From Pseudomonas panipatensis (GTDB lineage Bacteria; Pseudomonadota; Gammaproteobacteria; Pseudomonadales; Pseudomonadaceae): 64,000 nucleotides of DNA. Below the pieces are notes generated by a model. It was given only the letters and a program-made list of their open reading frames with translations. It was not told the origin of the DNA and ran no database searches. Shown in pieces: positions 16,962 through 26,830 of the stretch (its first letter is position 1; every line of letters starts with the position of its first letter). The DNA is taken from assembly GCF_900099785.1 (NCBI RefSeq), contig NZ_FNDS01000005.1, forward strand, positions 310,001-374,000, written 5' to 3'. A program made the translations under genes and the position numbers.

Positions 16962-17368
16962 CACTCGGACAGTAATGGCCTTGGGTCAGTCTGCTACGCG
17001 GTGCATTCAGCTCCAGCAGTTCATCCAGACGACAGCTAGTGCACTAGGGGCTCCAGCTCTGGCCTGGGGAGGTCGGTGGGAGTCTGGCTGGGTATCGGCA
17101 GCTTGAAATGGCGGGTTTGGCAATGCGGTCCCATCGCTTCTGGAGTGCGGATGCAAAAACTCGCCTGGTAGGTACTGACCTGATAATTTGCCGGGTTTGC
17201 AGCTAGCTGCCGGGTCTCGCGCGAATCTCGGAATGTCGGGCGCGCTTTACTTTGCCAGCCGACTGGGCAGGCGCCTCGATCAAGTGGTAGCCGCAGATGC
17301 AGGCTGGATAGAAAGTACAACTCAGCGATGACCTGTAGTCATCTCGCGTGGATTGAAGGAAGGGCGTA
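16962..17368. other. Intergenic region before the restriction cassette
   Basis: 407 bases with no supported gene, RNA or clear terminator. Its end carries AAGGAAGGG, the ribosome binding site of the methyltransferase gene. It presumably holds the promoter for the mod-res-GmrSD operon, but no convincing sigma-70 boxes were picked out. Confidence 0.4.
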
Positions 17369-19090
17369 ATGCCAACATTGAATTGGATCGGCAAGGAAGC
17401 TGTGGTCAAACACCACAAGGATGTACCTTTCCGACTGCTGGAGCCGGTGACGGAGCTCTCCTGTGGCGACAATCATGGCAAGGAGAGCGGTAACCTCATT
17501 GTGCAGGGCGACAACCTGCACGCCCTCAAGGCCCTGCTTCCTCGATATGCCGGAAAGGTGAAGTGCATCTACATTGATCCGCCTTACAACACCGGCAATG
17601 AGGGCTGGGTGTACAACGACAACGTCAACAGCCCGGAGATTCGCCGCTGGCTGGGTGAGGTGGTTGGTAAGGAAGGCGAAACGCTGGACCGGCACGACCG
17701 CTGGCTGTCGATGATGTACCCGCGGCTGGTGCTGCTGAAGCAGTTTCTACGGGACGACGGTGCGATCTTTGTGTCCATTGATGACAACGAAGTCGGGAAC
17801 CTGCAAGCGCTGATGCGCGAGGTCTTCGGGGCCGCGAATGAGGTTGCCACCATTGTCTGGGAAAAGGGCAAGAAGGGCGACTCGAAGCTTGTATCCGTCA
17901 CGCACGAGTACATCGTCGCCTTTGCTCGCAACAAGGCGCTGCTGAAGGAGCGAAAGGTTCGCTGGCGGCGTAAGAAACCTGGCGTCGACGCAGTGCTGGA
18001 GCACTACGAGAGCTTGCGCAAGAAGCACGGAGATGAGCACGCCGCGATCCGCAAGGAAATGATGGCTTGGTATCGCGCGCTGCCTAAAGGGGATCCGCGT
18101 AAGGCGCACAAGCATTACAACTGGTCTGACAAGCGCGGGCTTTACTTCGCGGCAGACTTTGCGGGCCCTGATGATGGTCGCGAGAACCGTCCGCGCTATC
18201 CGATCCTGCACCCCATCACTCAGCAGCCTTGCGCTATTCCGTCGACCGGCTGGCGATGGGAAGAGGACACCACGAAGGCGGCGCTGGCCGAAGATCCACC
18301 TCGAATTCACTTCGGCACGAACCACACGACGATTCCTAATCGCAAGAGCTACCTGTTTGAGGTCGACGAAGAGCCGATGATGAGCGTGTTCTACAAGGAC
18401 GGGCGGGCCGCTACCTTGGAGGTTGAGGCAATACTCGGCGCAGGTGCATTTCCGTTTCCGAAGGACTCCGAGGTCATTGCGGACCTGGTGGGGATGGTAG
18501 TCGAGCCCGGTGATCTCGTGCTCGATAGCTTCGGCGGTTCTGGTACTACGGCGCATGCCGTGCTCAGGTTGAATCAGCACTTGAAGGAGCCTGTGCGGTT
18601 CCTCCTTGTCGAGCTCAACGATGACGTTGCGCGGAACAAGACACGCGAGAGGGTTCGGAAAGCAATCGACGGATACACACCGCTCGCCGGCAAGAAGCGT
18701 GTCCCTGTTGACGGCCTCGGCGGAGGCTTCCAGTTCTGTCGTCTGTCCGCAGAACCACTATTCGATGCCGATGGCCAAATTCGCAGCGATGTGAAATTCG
18801 CACAACTGGCCGAATTTGTCTGGTTTGCCGAAACCGGCACCGGATTCACCGGCACAGCTGACTCTCCCCTGCTGGGCATCCACGAAGGCCGCGCCATCTA
18901 CCTGCTCTACAACGGCATCCTCAAGGACAAATCTGTGAGTGGGGGCAACGTGCTCACCGGTCCGGTGTTCGATGTGCTGCCGAAGTTCGGTGGGCCGAAG
19001 GTGATCTACGCTGCTGCCAACCGCATCGGTGCCCGCGCCGCACGCGAGGGCATCACCTTCAAGCAAACCCCTTACGCGCTGGAGGTGTAA
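17369..19090 (+). CDS. mod: Type III-like DNA methyltransferase (Mod)
   Basis: A 573-aa beta-class N6-adenine/N4-cytosine methyltransferase. The catalytic motif IV DPPY (Asp70-Tyr73, in YIDPPYNTGNEG) precedes the S-adenosylmethionine motif I FGGSGTT (Phe388-Thr394, in LVLDSFGGSGTTAHAV), the order of Mod subunits of type III systems. The region between (about 110-330) would contain the target recognition domain. A strong AAGGAAGGG lies 5 bases before ATG. The Res gene starts 4 bases after the stop, so the two are one operon. Mod recognises the site and methylates one strand, and gives Res its specificity. Confidence 0.9.
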   Translation: MPTLNWIGKEAVVKHHKDVPFRLLEPVTELSCGDNHGKESGNLIVQGDNLHALKALLPRYAGKVKCIYIDPPYNTGNEGWVYNDNVNSPEIRRWLGEVVGKEGETLDRHDRWLSMMYPRLVLLKQFLRDDGAIFVSIDDNEVGNLQALMREVFGAANEVATIVWEKGKKGDSKLVSVTHEYIVAFARNKALLKERKVRWRRKKPGVDAVLEHYESLRKKHGDEHAAIRKEMMAWYRALPKGDPRKAHKHYNWSDKRGLYFAADFAGPDDGRENRPRYPILHPITQQPCAIPSTGWRWEEDTTKAALAEDPPRIHFGTNHTTIPNRKSYLFEVDEEPMMSVFYKDGRAATLEVEAILGAGAFPFPKDSEVIADLVGMVVEPGDLVLDSFGGSGTTAHAVLRLNQHLKEPVRFLLVELNDDVARNKTRERVRKAIDGYTPLAGKKRVPVDGLGGGFQFCRLSAEPLFDADGQIRSDVKFAQLAEFVWFAETGTGFTGTADSPLLGIHEGRAIYLLYNGILKDKSVSGGNVLTGPVFDVLPKFGGPKVIYAAANRIGARAAREGITFKQTPYALEV

Positions 19091-19093
19091 ACC

Positions 19094-21796
19094 ATGTCCG
19101 GATTCGCACCGAAAGTCTATCAACAGCAAGTGCTCGACAGCGTGGAAGCCTATTTCAAGGCTTGCCATGAACTGCCGTCGCCTTCGATTGCTTTCACTGC
19201 CACCACCGAACGCTTGTGGGGACGCGGCAACCCGTACAACCCGTTATCGGGCTTTCCGGCCGACATGCCGTACTTCTGCCTGCGCGTGCCCACCGGCGGC
19301 GGCAAGACCTGGCTGGCGGCGAAAAGCATCCAGCTCGTCAACACCCACCTGCTGCGCTGCGAGCACAGCGTGATCCTGTGGCTGGTACCCAGCAAACCGA
19401 TTCGTGAGCAGACGATCAAGGCGCTGAAGGATCGCAGCCATCCGTATCACGCCGCATTGCAGGAGGCTGGCCTGATCACGGTGCTCGATCTTGAAGAAGC
19501 CAAGAGCGTCACCCGCGCCACACTGGACACCTCAACCACCGTCATCGTCGCCACGCGGCAGGCATTTCAAGTTGAAGAGGAGGAATGCCGCAAGGTGTAC
19601 CAGTCCAGCGGCGCGCTGATGCACCACTTCGACAATCTCTCACCCAGCCAGCGGGATGAGTTGCTGACCGATGGTGAGGGCAGCGAGCGCACCACGCCGT
19701 ATTCGCTGGCCAACGTGCTGCGCCTGCGCCGCCCGTTCGTCGTTGTCGATGAGGCGCACAACAGCCGCACCGAACTGGCCTTCGACATGCTGGCGCGCTT
19801 CCGCCCCAGCGGGGTGATGGAGCTGACCGCCACGCCCGACTTGGAGCGCACGCCGACCAACGTGCTGCACAGCGTGTCCGCCGCCGAGTTGAAGGCGGAA
19901 GAAATGATCAAGCTGCCGGTGGTTCTGGAAACCGAACCTAACTGGCAGCAGTGTCTGGCCGATGCCATTGGTCGACGCGATGCCCTGCACAAGTTGGCCG
20001 ATGAAGATCGCCGTGTAGGTGCGGCCTATCTACGCCCGCTGGTGTTGATCCAGTCCGAACCACGCCGGGCCGGCATCGAGACGCTAGATTTCGAGAAGGT
20101 GAAGAGCGAGCTGATCACCAACCACGGCATCCCCGCCAGGGAAATCGTAGTGGCCACGGGAGAGGAAAAGGGGCTGGAGCAGATCGATTCCGATTACAAA
20201 CTGGGCATTGCCGACCCTGCCTGCCCGGTGAAATTCGTCATCACCCAGAAGGCACTGGCCGAAGGCTGGGACTGCCCGTTTGCCTACATTTTGGTGAGCA
20301 TGGCTTCGCTGTCATCGGCTACGGCAGTGGAGCAGTTGCTCGGGCGCGTGTTAAGGCAGCCCGGCGCCAGCCATCGCAGTGCCAAGGCATTGAACCAGTC
20401 CTATGCATTTGTGGTGTCACGCAACTTTGCCGAGACGGCAGGTGCACTGCGGGACCGTCTGGTGGCCGGAGCCGGTTTCGAGCGGCGTGAAGTCACGGAA
20501 TTCGTTACCGCCGCCCTGCCTGACCAGGCACGGCTGGACCTGGATGGACACGCCGGGCGCGTGGTCGTTCGGCCCGTGGCGATTACTTTGTCCGAAAAGC
20601 CCGACTTGAAGAGCGTGCCGAAGCCGGTGCGTGACAAGGTCAGCTGGGACAGCAAGCTCAATACGCTGACCATTAGCACGCCGCTCACGGAAGATGAAGC
20701 CGAAGTGCTCAAGGCCTCGGTCACTACGGAAGCTGCGGCAGCGGCGATTGTGGAAGCAGCCGAAGTCAGCCGCACCACGGCCATTGAATTCTTCCAGACG
20801 CCCGCTGAATTAGGCGAGCGCTTCCGCGTGCCGCAGTTGGCCTTGCGCGTGCAGGGCGAGCTGGCGCTGTTTGATGACCCGGAGGTGTTGGAGTATCCGT
20901 GGGACCTCTCGCCCTACGATGCTGCACCGACGGTCGATGACCTGACGGAATTAGGCGCTGCGTTGAAAGTATCGGAAGGCGGCGAGATCGACATCGACGA
21001 TGGCGGCCAAGTTGTGTCGCGCTTCCTGCCCGAGCTGCAACGCGATCTGGGCCTTGTCTATCAACCCGAAAACTGGGATGAAGTTCGCATCGCCACCTGG
21101 TTGTGCCGCAACCTACCCGAGCCATCGCTGACTCACGCCAGCAAGCAGGTATTTGTTGCAGCGTGGCTCACCGATCTGCTGCGCCGGGAAGGTTTCACGC
21201 TGGCACGAGCCAACCTGCAGAAGTTTCTGATCCGCAATCTGATCGAGGCGCGTATTCGTGAACTACGTAAGCAGGCGGTCGGCAAGGCGTTCCAGCAGGC
21301 GCTATTTGGTGAGGATGCGGCCACACGGGTGGCGGTGACCGATCAATACACGTTCGAGTTTCACCCCCAGGCCTATGCACCGAGCCGTGATTACGACGGG
21401 CGCTTCGGGCACTTCGATTTCCGTAAGCACTTCTATGGGCGCATAGGCGACTTTGACAGCAAGGAAGAGTTTGAATGTGCTTGTCAGTTGGATATGTGGG
21501 CGCAGCAGGGCCGCATCCGGTTCTGGGTGCGCAATCTGGTTCGGCGCGAAGGCAGTTCATTCTTCTTGCAGAAGGCCGATGGTCGATTCTACCCAGACTT
21601 CCTCTGCCAACTGCCCTGTTCGGCAGAAAAGCCTGGGCCGATTCTCGCTGTTGAGTACAAGGGCGCAGATCGCTGGAATGGGGCTGAGGATGACCGTCTG
21701 ATCGGTGGCCTGTGGGCCAACCTGTCGGAAGGTTGTTGCCGGTTCGTTATGGTGAAGGACAAACGGTGGGATTTGGTTGAGGGGTTTTTAAAGTGA
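19094..21796 (+). CDS. res: Type III restriction endonuclease subunit (Res)
   Basis: A 900-aa superfamily 2 helicase with nuclease domain. Walker A is PTGGGKTW (Lys71), the DEAH box is VVDEAHN (Asp219-His222), and SATAVEQLLGRVLRQP around residue 415-430 is helicase motif VI. Near the C-terminus, Asp835 in FYPDFLC and Glu854-Tyr-Lys856 in AVEYKG form the PD-(D/E)XK cleavage site. It requires ATP and partners with the Mod encoded just upstream. The stop overlaps the following gene's GTG start (GTGA), which ties that gene into the same translational unit. Confidence 0.9.
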   Translation: MSGFAPKVYQQQVLDSVEAYFKACHELPSPSIAFTATTERLWGRGNPYNPLSGFPADMPYFCLRVPTGGGKTWLAAKSIQLVNTHLLRCEHSVILWLVPSKPIREQTIKALKDRSHPYHAALQEAGLITVLDLEEAKSVTRATLDTSTTVIVATRQAFQVEEEECRKVYQSSGALMHHFDNLSPSQRDELLTDGEGSERTTPYSLANVLRLRRPFVVVDEAHNSRTELAFDMLARFRPSGVMELTATPDLERTPTNVLHSVSAAELKAEEMIKLPVVLETEPNWQQCLADAIGRRDALHKLADEDRRVGAAYLRPLVLIQSEPRRAGIETLDFEKVKSELITNHGIPAREIVVATGEEKGLEQIDSDYKLGIADPACPVKFVITQKALAEGWDCPFAYILVSMASLSSATAVEQLLGRVLRQPGASHRSAKALNQSYAFVVSRNFAETAGALRDRLVAGAGFERREVTEFVTAALPDQARLDLDGHAGRVVVRPVAITLSEKPDLKSVPKPVRDKVSWDSKLNTLTISTPLTEDEAEVLKASVTTEAAAAAIVEAAEVSRTTAIEFFQTPAELGERFRVPQLALRVQGELALFDDPEVLEYPWDLSPYDAAPTVDDLTELGAALKVSEGGEIDIDDGGQVVSRFLPELQRDLGLVYQPENWDEVRIATWLCRNLPEPSLTHASKQVFVAAWLTDLLRREGFTLARANLQKFLIRNLIEARIRELRKQAVGKAFQQALFGEDAATRVAVTDQYTFEFHPQAYAPSRDYDGRFGHFDFRKHFYGRIGDFDSKEEFECACQLDMWAQQGRIRFWVRNLVRREGSSFFLQKADGRFYPDFLCQLPCSAEKPGPILAVEYKGADRWNGAEDDRLIGGLWANLSEGCCRFVMVKDKRWDLVEGFLK

Positions 21797-23517
21797 GTAC
21801 AGGGAAGAAGGGCCAGATCGACAGCGCCAAGATCGTGATCGGCGAGGTATTCTCTCGCCTCTGGTTTCGCATTCCGGACTACCAGCGGGCCTACGTCTGG
21901 GGCAAGGATGAGATTTCCGAGCTAATTGACGATGTGAACTACGCCAGCGAACACAACCCGGACGGCCAGTATTTCTTGGGTTCGATGGTGCTGCGCAAGG
22001 CGACACGTACCACCGATGGGGTGAGCTTTGAGGAATACGAACTACTGGATGGTCAGCAACGCTTAACCACCCTGATGTTGATGTTGGCGTGTATCCGTGA
22101 CCGGGTCACGGACGATCAGCTCAAAGACGCCTGTCGCGGGATGTTGTTCCAGGAGGAGAACAAGTGGCAGAGGGTTCCGGGGCGAAATCGCATCGTTTAT
22201 GACATCCGCGACAACGTGGGTAGCTTCATCGAGCGTTATATCAAGGCCGACAACGGTTCGCGCAGCACGGACTTGCCAGGCATTGCTGCCAGCAAGAATT
22301 TGTCTTTGGCCAATATGGCTGCGGGCATGAAGACCATTCATGCCAGCTTTGATGACAGCAGCCGCTTCCCCACGGAAGGTGACTTCGCCCGATTCGTTGG
22401 CTATCTGTTGAACAACGCACTGTTCATCTATGTGGCCACCGAAGACCTGGACGATGCCTTCCGACTGTTCACCATCCTCAACGACCGGGGCATTCCGCTG
22501 TCCAACAGCGACATTCTCAAGGCCAAAAACCTTGGTGCTGTCACCAAGGAAAGCGAGCGCAGCAAGTGGGCCGAATACTGGGAAGAAGTCGAAGGAGAGA
22601 TGGGCCGCGACGAGTTCGACCGCTTCCTCTCGCTGGTGCGCACCATCTATGTGAAGGACAAGGCACGGGAAGGCCTTCTTAAGGAGTTTGACGAACGCGT
22701 CTACGGCGCCAAGCCGCCGCTGCTGGCGCTGGGCAGCGAGAGCTTCGAGGCCGTGAAGGCCTACAAGGATGCCTTCGATGAGGCGATTCAGCTCGATGGC
22801 CTGCCAGCCAGTCTGGGTAATTCCTATCGGAACCGCATCAATGTGATGCGTCGAGGCTTGCCAGCCACTGACTGGATCCCGCCAGTGCTGGCCTGGTATC
22901 GCAAGTTCAAGGCAGAGAAGTTACTCGATTTGATCGAGCGCATCGACAACAAGTTCTCTGCCGACTGGATCGTGCAGCTCACACCCACCCAGCGCATCAG
23001 CAACATGAATGAAGTCCTCAAGGTGATTGAGGCGGCCAAGATCCCGGCTGAAGTGCTCGCCAGCAAAGCCTTCGATTTCGACCGCAAACAGTTGCAGGAC
23101 CTACTGGACGGCGCCATCTACGGTCGGCGCTTCGCTCGATATATTCTGCTGCGCCTCGAGTACCTGCTGGCCAGCCATGCTGCGCCGTTGAACCTGCCGG
23201 ATGATATTAGTGTGGAGCATATCCTGCCGCAGAATCCGGACGGTGCGAGCCAGTGGGTCAAGGACTTCAATGAGGAACAGCGCGATACATGGCTGCATCG
23301 ACTGGGCAACTTGATGCTGCTCTCGCGGCGCAAGAACACCTCCTTGGGCAATCTGGATTTCGCGAGCAAACGGGTTCGCTATTTCGAGGATCGGGTGGAA
23401 AGTCTGCCAAACTCGCAGCGCTTGTTGGCGATGGGGAGCTTTACTCTGACTGACCTGGAGGCACGTCACAATGACCTGTTGCAGCGTCTGAAAGACTCTT
23501 ACGAGCCGGGTGCCTGA
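21793..23517 (+). CDS. DUF262-DUF1524 protein, GmrSD-like type IV restriction enzyme
   Basis: A 574-aa single-chain protein with both GmrSD halves. The DUF262 (GmrS-like, ParB-fold NTPase) part has IPDYQRAYVWG at about 24-34 and LLDGQQRLTTL (Asp86-Arg90). The DUF1524 (GmrD-like, His-Me nuclease) part has SVEHILPQNP (His476), LGNLMLL (Asn506) and KNTSLGN (Asn515). GmrSD enzymes cut modified phage DNA such as glucosylated hydroxymethylcytosine. GTG start overlaps the Res stop, an unusually tight link to a type III system. It could be an independent type IV enzyme or an accessory of the RM complex; the sequence does not decide. Confidence 0.85.
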   Translation: MSTGKKGQIDSAKIVIGEVFSRLWFRIPDYQRAYVWGKDEISELIDDVNYASEHNPDGQYFLGSMVLRKATRTTDGVSFEEYELLDGQQRLTTLMLMLACIRDRVTDDQLKDACRGMLFQEENKWQRVPGRNRIVYDIRDNVGSFIERYIKADNGSRSTDLPGIAASKNLSLANMAAGMKTIHASFDDSSRFPTEGDFARFVGYLLNNALFIYVATEDLDDAFRLFTILNDRGIPLSNSDILKAKNLGAVTKESERSKWAEYWEEVEGEMGRDEFDRFLSLVRTIYVKDKAREGLLKEFDERVYGAKPPLLALGSESFEAVKAYKDAFDEAIQLDGLPASLGNSYRNRINVMRRGLPATDWIPPVLAWYRKFKAEKLLDLIERIDNKFSADWIVQLTPTQRISNMNEVLKVIEAAKIPAEVLASKAFDFDRKQLQDLLDGAIYGRRFARYILLRLEYLLASHAAPLNLPDDISVEHILPQNPDGASQWVKDFNEEQRDTWLHRLGNLMLLSRRKNTSLGNLDFASKRVRYFEDRVESLPNSQRLLAMGSFTLTDLEARHNDLLQRLKDSYEPGA

Positions 23518-23748
23518 CTCAGCGCTCAGTAAAGCCACAGGAGCAGAGAAAATGGGGGTCACAGCGTGAGCAGCTATAGGCTGCTCATGCTGGCTTATTT
23601 CGACGTGCTGGAGTGAGTGCCAGGCGCTCTGGATCAGCGCTGCGAAGTGATGCGAAGCCTGGCCCAGTTGAACAGCCAGTTGCTGCTTCACCAACTGGTA
23701 ATGCACCTAGATTGCCCAACGAGATCTCACAAGCTCGTCTATACGAGG

Positions 23749-24015
23749 CTAATGTTGGCTCTGCAGCACCCGGCAAACCTCGAGATTTGCGTCAACAAAC
23801 TCCGCCCAACTGTATAGCGCTGCATAGTGCATCCGGTACTGCCGATCCACCTGGCAGATATCTGGTCGGGTCTGATAAATCAGACAGAGCCGTTCAGCAT
23901 CACTGTAGTATCGACATGTGCCGTCTCCCCGATCCAGATAGCGAGTTTGCTCAGCCATATGTACATTGCGGCAGCACAGCCCGCATTGCGTACAGGGAAA
24001 CGCTGGTAACGTCAT
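23749..24015 (-). CDS. YkgJ-type Cys-cluster protein, 88 aa
   Basis: Small protein with the YkgJ (UPF0153) Cys pattern: FPCTQCGLCCRNV (Cys8, 11, 14, 15), GTCRYY, RLCLIYQTRPDICQVD, and a late Cys (EVCRV). These Cys are expected to bind zinc or an Fe-S cluster. Its ATG overlaps the stop of the upstream HNH-membrane gene (ATGA), so it is the last gene of a four-gene operon. What the Cys centre does is unknown; in this setting it could supply a redox sensor or metal to the partner proteins. Confidence 0.75.
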   Translation of the reverse strand: MTLPAFPCTQCGLCCRNVHMAEQTRYLDRGDGTCRYYSDAERLCLIYQTRPDICQVDRQYRMHYAALYSWAEFVDANLEVCRVLQSQH

Positions 24016-25634
24016 ACTAGCGAGGTCAGCCAGTTACGGGTACTAGCTGCATTCCCTATCTCGAACGGCAGTTCGATACCGCGGGCCTGCACTTCTTGCT
24101 GCAACACCACACTGCGCTGCAGTTCATCGTTGCAACTTTGTAGTTCGAGGCTGAAGGCTTGCAGTTCGTCCACGTCTAGGTTGAATTCCAGTCGGCTCAG
24201 TTCGGCCAGGTATCGATCCAATTCGGCATTGATCGCCTGAAACTGTTTGATTGTGCCTGCGTGCGGGGGCAGTGATTCGATAAATGCCCACAGCTTGAGC
24301 GCCACGCCGCTGTGCAGCAAAAAGTAGTTGAGCCCAAGGGTGATCACACCGGTGACCAAGGCGCTGGCGAAGGCGGCTAGCTCGGCGCCGAACGGGAAGC
24401 TGCACACCGGCAGAAGTTGGGCGTAGGCCATGGAGCCGACGACGGTAGCGGCACCTACGGACAACAGCGAAGTGACTGCTTGGCACAATTCAACGAAGCT
24501 GAGTTGGTCGGGGTTGAAGATCATCAGTTTGATGGCCTTGACCAGTTGGCCCCAGACTTCGCGAATGATCTTGATCGCCATCACCTGCGTGGTGGCGAGG
24601 ATGTTGAACACTGTCGTGGTGAGGCTGCCGAGGATGCCTGCGAATAGGCCGTCTTTGAAAGCCACCAAGAAGTCACTGAAGCGTCTTTGCACTCGCTCCC
24701 AGATACCTTTGAGTGAGGCGGTGATGCTGTCTACGAATGCTTCGAAGCTGAACTGATGCTTGAGCTTGTCCAGCAGGGCGGGCAGTTGCTCGCGTAGTTC
24801 GAACCACACTTCAGCCATGACCATGCCGAGCATCTGCCGAGTGCCCATAGCCAGTCCGGCGGCGCCGGCAGCGCTAGCGGTTTGATGGAAAAACTTGCTG
24901 CTGGTGTAGTAGGTGTGGTTGATCTGCTGCTCGTATGGTGCCCGCGCTTCAGCATCGCGTTTGCGCATGGCGTCGGGATCTACCGCTTTGAGTTCGGTGA
25001 TTTTGTTTTCGGTTTTACGGATCTTGTCTTCCAGTTCGCGGGCCATGTGTTGCTGCTGCGGTGTTTCACGCGGCAGAGCCGCCAGGCGAGCACGGTCTTT
25101 GGCTAGTGTTACTTCGTTGTCAGAAATCAGGCCAGGCAGCCTTTGCAGGTACTCGTTGATGGGCGCCTGCTTTTTCGATTTGTTTACGGTTTCGTGGGTG
25201 GATTGCAGATTGCTGCTCTGATTGGCCAGTTCTACGCCGCTGAGCCCCGCTAGTACCCGACCGGCATCGTCATGAATTTCCTTGGCGCTGATCACATGGT
25301 CGAGGTTGCGCTGTTCGTGTGCGCCCATCACGGCATTGCGATAGGGGTCGCGCAGGACGCCAGCGGCGTGCAGGGTTTTATCCTGCTGGCCGGTGGCGAT
25401 GTAATTGTCGTGCTGATGGTAGGGGGTACTGTCGTATTCGCCGCGTTGCTCATAATGCTGCTGTTCGGCGGCGGTGGCCCACACGCCGTTGCGCACATTG
25501 TGAACTGTGTCTACGTTGCCTCCTTTCTGGTCTTTGAACAGCAGAAAGTCCAGTCCGAAACTGGTTACAAGGCTGTTAACGACAGTTTTCTCGAGCTCTT
25601 CAGCCCAGGGGAAGTCTTGCGCTGCGGCGTGCAT
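24012..25634 (-). CDS. HNH-like nuclease domain fused to a membrane region, 540 aa
   Basis: Residues about 95-160 look like a Cys-less HNH nuclease: LDHVIS (Asp112-His113), ANQSSNLQ (Asn142-Leu143) and TVNKSKK (Asn151), spaced as in DH...NLQ...N..K HNH folds. A coiled coil follows (about 175-225). Hydrophobic segments are at about 252-275, 331-357, 388-408 and 417-441, and a helical tail (about 460-520) ends the protein. Membrane anchoring of an HNH enzyme is unusual. The start ATG 25634 is 66 bases after the upstream gene, and the stop overlaps the YkgJ gene. No homologous named system is known to me. Confidence 0.65.
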   Translation of the reverse strand: MHAAAQDFPWAEELEKTVVNSLVTSFGLDFLLFKDQKGGNVDTVHNVRNGVWATAAEQQHYEQRGEYDSTPYHQHDNYIATGQQDKTLHAAGVLRDPYRNAVMGAHEQRNLDHVISAKEIHDDAGRVLAGLSGVELANQSSNLQSTHETVNKSKKQAPINEYLQRLPGLISDNEVTLAKDRARLAALPRETPQQQHMARELEDKIRKTENKITELKAVDPDAMRKRDAEARAPYEQQINHTYYTSSKFFHQTASAAGAAGLAMGTRQMLGMVMAEVWFELREQLPALLDKLKHQFSFEAFVDSITASLKGIWERVQRRFSDFLVAFKDGLFAGILGSLTTTVFNILATTQVMAIKIIREVWGQLVKAIKLMIFNPDQLSFVELCQAVTSLLSVGAATVVGSMAYAQLLPVCSFPFGAELAAFASALVTGVITLGLNYFLLHSGVALKLWAFIESLPPHAGTIKQFQAINAELDRYLAELSRLEFNLDVDELQAFSLELQSCNDELQRSVVLQQEVQARGIELPFEIGNAASTRNWLTSLV

Positions 25635-25700
25635 AGTGGCGTCCGTGACAAGTGAGTAAGGTGCAGGGCGGAGGCGGGGCCGTTTGGCCCCGTACCCGGG

Positions 25701-26801
25701 TCAAGCCGGCTCTATGCGAGCTGCGCTGGCCTTGGTATCACCAAGTTGCTTATCCAACTGATCCGCGTTGAGGATCATCGATCCGTCTTCGTCCGTGTCC
25801 ATCACCGGTACGCCATTTTCGTCTTTGATGACTTCGCCGTTGGCGCTCTTGACCTTGAACAGCGGCGTGGTGATCAGGTCGACGAGGATGGTTGCCAGTG
25901 CGAAGCCGTTGTTGATCAGGCGCAGAATGGAGTCGCCCAGCTTGGCCAGTTCTCTCTGCGGGTCGAGTTGGCGAGACCTGATGTCTTCGATGTGGCGGGC
26001 GATGAACTTGAGATGTTCGAAGTATTGATCGAATTGCGCGTAAACCGACTTCAGCACGTCGCTGATGTCGAACACGTAATCTTCCGTCTTGCTGAGTTGT
26101 TGCTGGGCTTTTTCCAGCTTCGCTACGGCGTTATCGACTTCACGGTCGGCCTTGCGCGCGTTCTTCAACGCCTCTTCGCCATGGCTGTCGTATGCCCAAC
26201 CCGCGATGGCCAGCACCGGTCCGGCCACGGCTGCGCCGAGAATCGCGGTGCCGCCGGCCATGCCCAAGCCGCCGGTGGCCAGCGAGCCGCCTCCAATAGC
26301 CGCCAGCGTAGCGTTGGTCGCAGCAACGCCAGCTAACGAGGAGATGGCTGTGCCAGTAGAGGCTGCACCCAATGCCATCACGCCGCCATATACGGCAAAT
26401 CCAGCCGCAGCGCCGGCTACACCCGCTCCAGCGGCAGCGCCCAGCACTCCGATGGCGGTGTAGCTGTAGTTCTCGACACGCTGCAGTTTGTGCTTGGGAA
26501 TATTGATTTCCAGCTTGTCTTGGCGGCCGTTGTTGAGTTTTTGCAGCAAGTCTTCGGCGAGAGTTTTGAACTCGTTGAACTGCTGGCCGATGTTTAGTTC
26601 TTCCTGGCCCAGCGATTCGAGGGCGTCAGTGGTGGCCTTTTCCTGTACGTCGAACGCTTCCTTCTTCCCGGCGTAACGCTTTTTTGCGGCGTTGACGATG
26701 TCGTCGGCTTCGGAATGCTTCTGGTAACCGTCGTAGCCTTTCTTGGCACCGTAGGCTGCACTGGCCAGCGCCGCGGCGCCGAGAATGAGAGGAAGTGGCA
26801 T
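25701..26801 (-). CDS. Glycine/alanine-rich membrane protein with coiled coils, 366 aa
   Basis: The start is set at 26801 (MPLPLILGAAALASAAYG), with AAAGGA 7 bases upstream; a longer reading adds an implausible Arg/Cys-rich leader. Residues 1-20 are a membrane helix, about 40-100 a coiled coil, and about 120-215 a long Gly/Ala-zipper membrane region (GVLGAAAGAGVAGAAAGFAV and GGGSLATGGLGMAGGTAILG). About 225-300 is another helical coil. This arrangement recalls pore-forming or membrane-remodelling proteins. It is the second gene of the WYL-led operon. No enzymatic motif is seen. Confidence 0.65.
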   Translation of the reverse strand: MPLPLILGAAALASAAYGAKKGYDGYQKHSEADDIVNAAKKRYAGKKEAFDVQEKATTDALESLGQEELNIGQQFNEFKTLAEDLLQKLNNGRQDKLEINIPKHKLQRVENYSYTAIGVLGAAAGAGVAGAAAGFAVYGGVMALGAASTGTAISSLAGVAATNATLAAIGGGSLATGGLGMAGGTAILGAAVAGPVLAIAGWAYDSHGEEALKNARKADREVDNAVAKLEKAQQQLSKTEDYVFDISDVLKSVYAQFDQYFEHLKFIARHIEDIRSRQLDPQRELAKLGDSILRLINNGFALATILVDLITTPLFKVKSANGEVIKDENGVPVMDTDEDGSMILNADQLDKQLGDTKASAARIEPA

Positions 26802-26830
26802 GACAATATCCTTTTGAAGTATTGGGATGT

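Noticed and set aside
23565-23590. Hairpin GAGCAGC/GCTGCTC after the GmrSD-like gene
   Set aside because: The stem is good but no T run follows, so it was not called a terminator.
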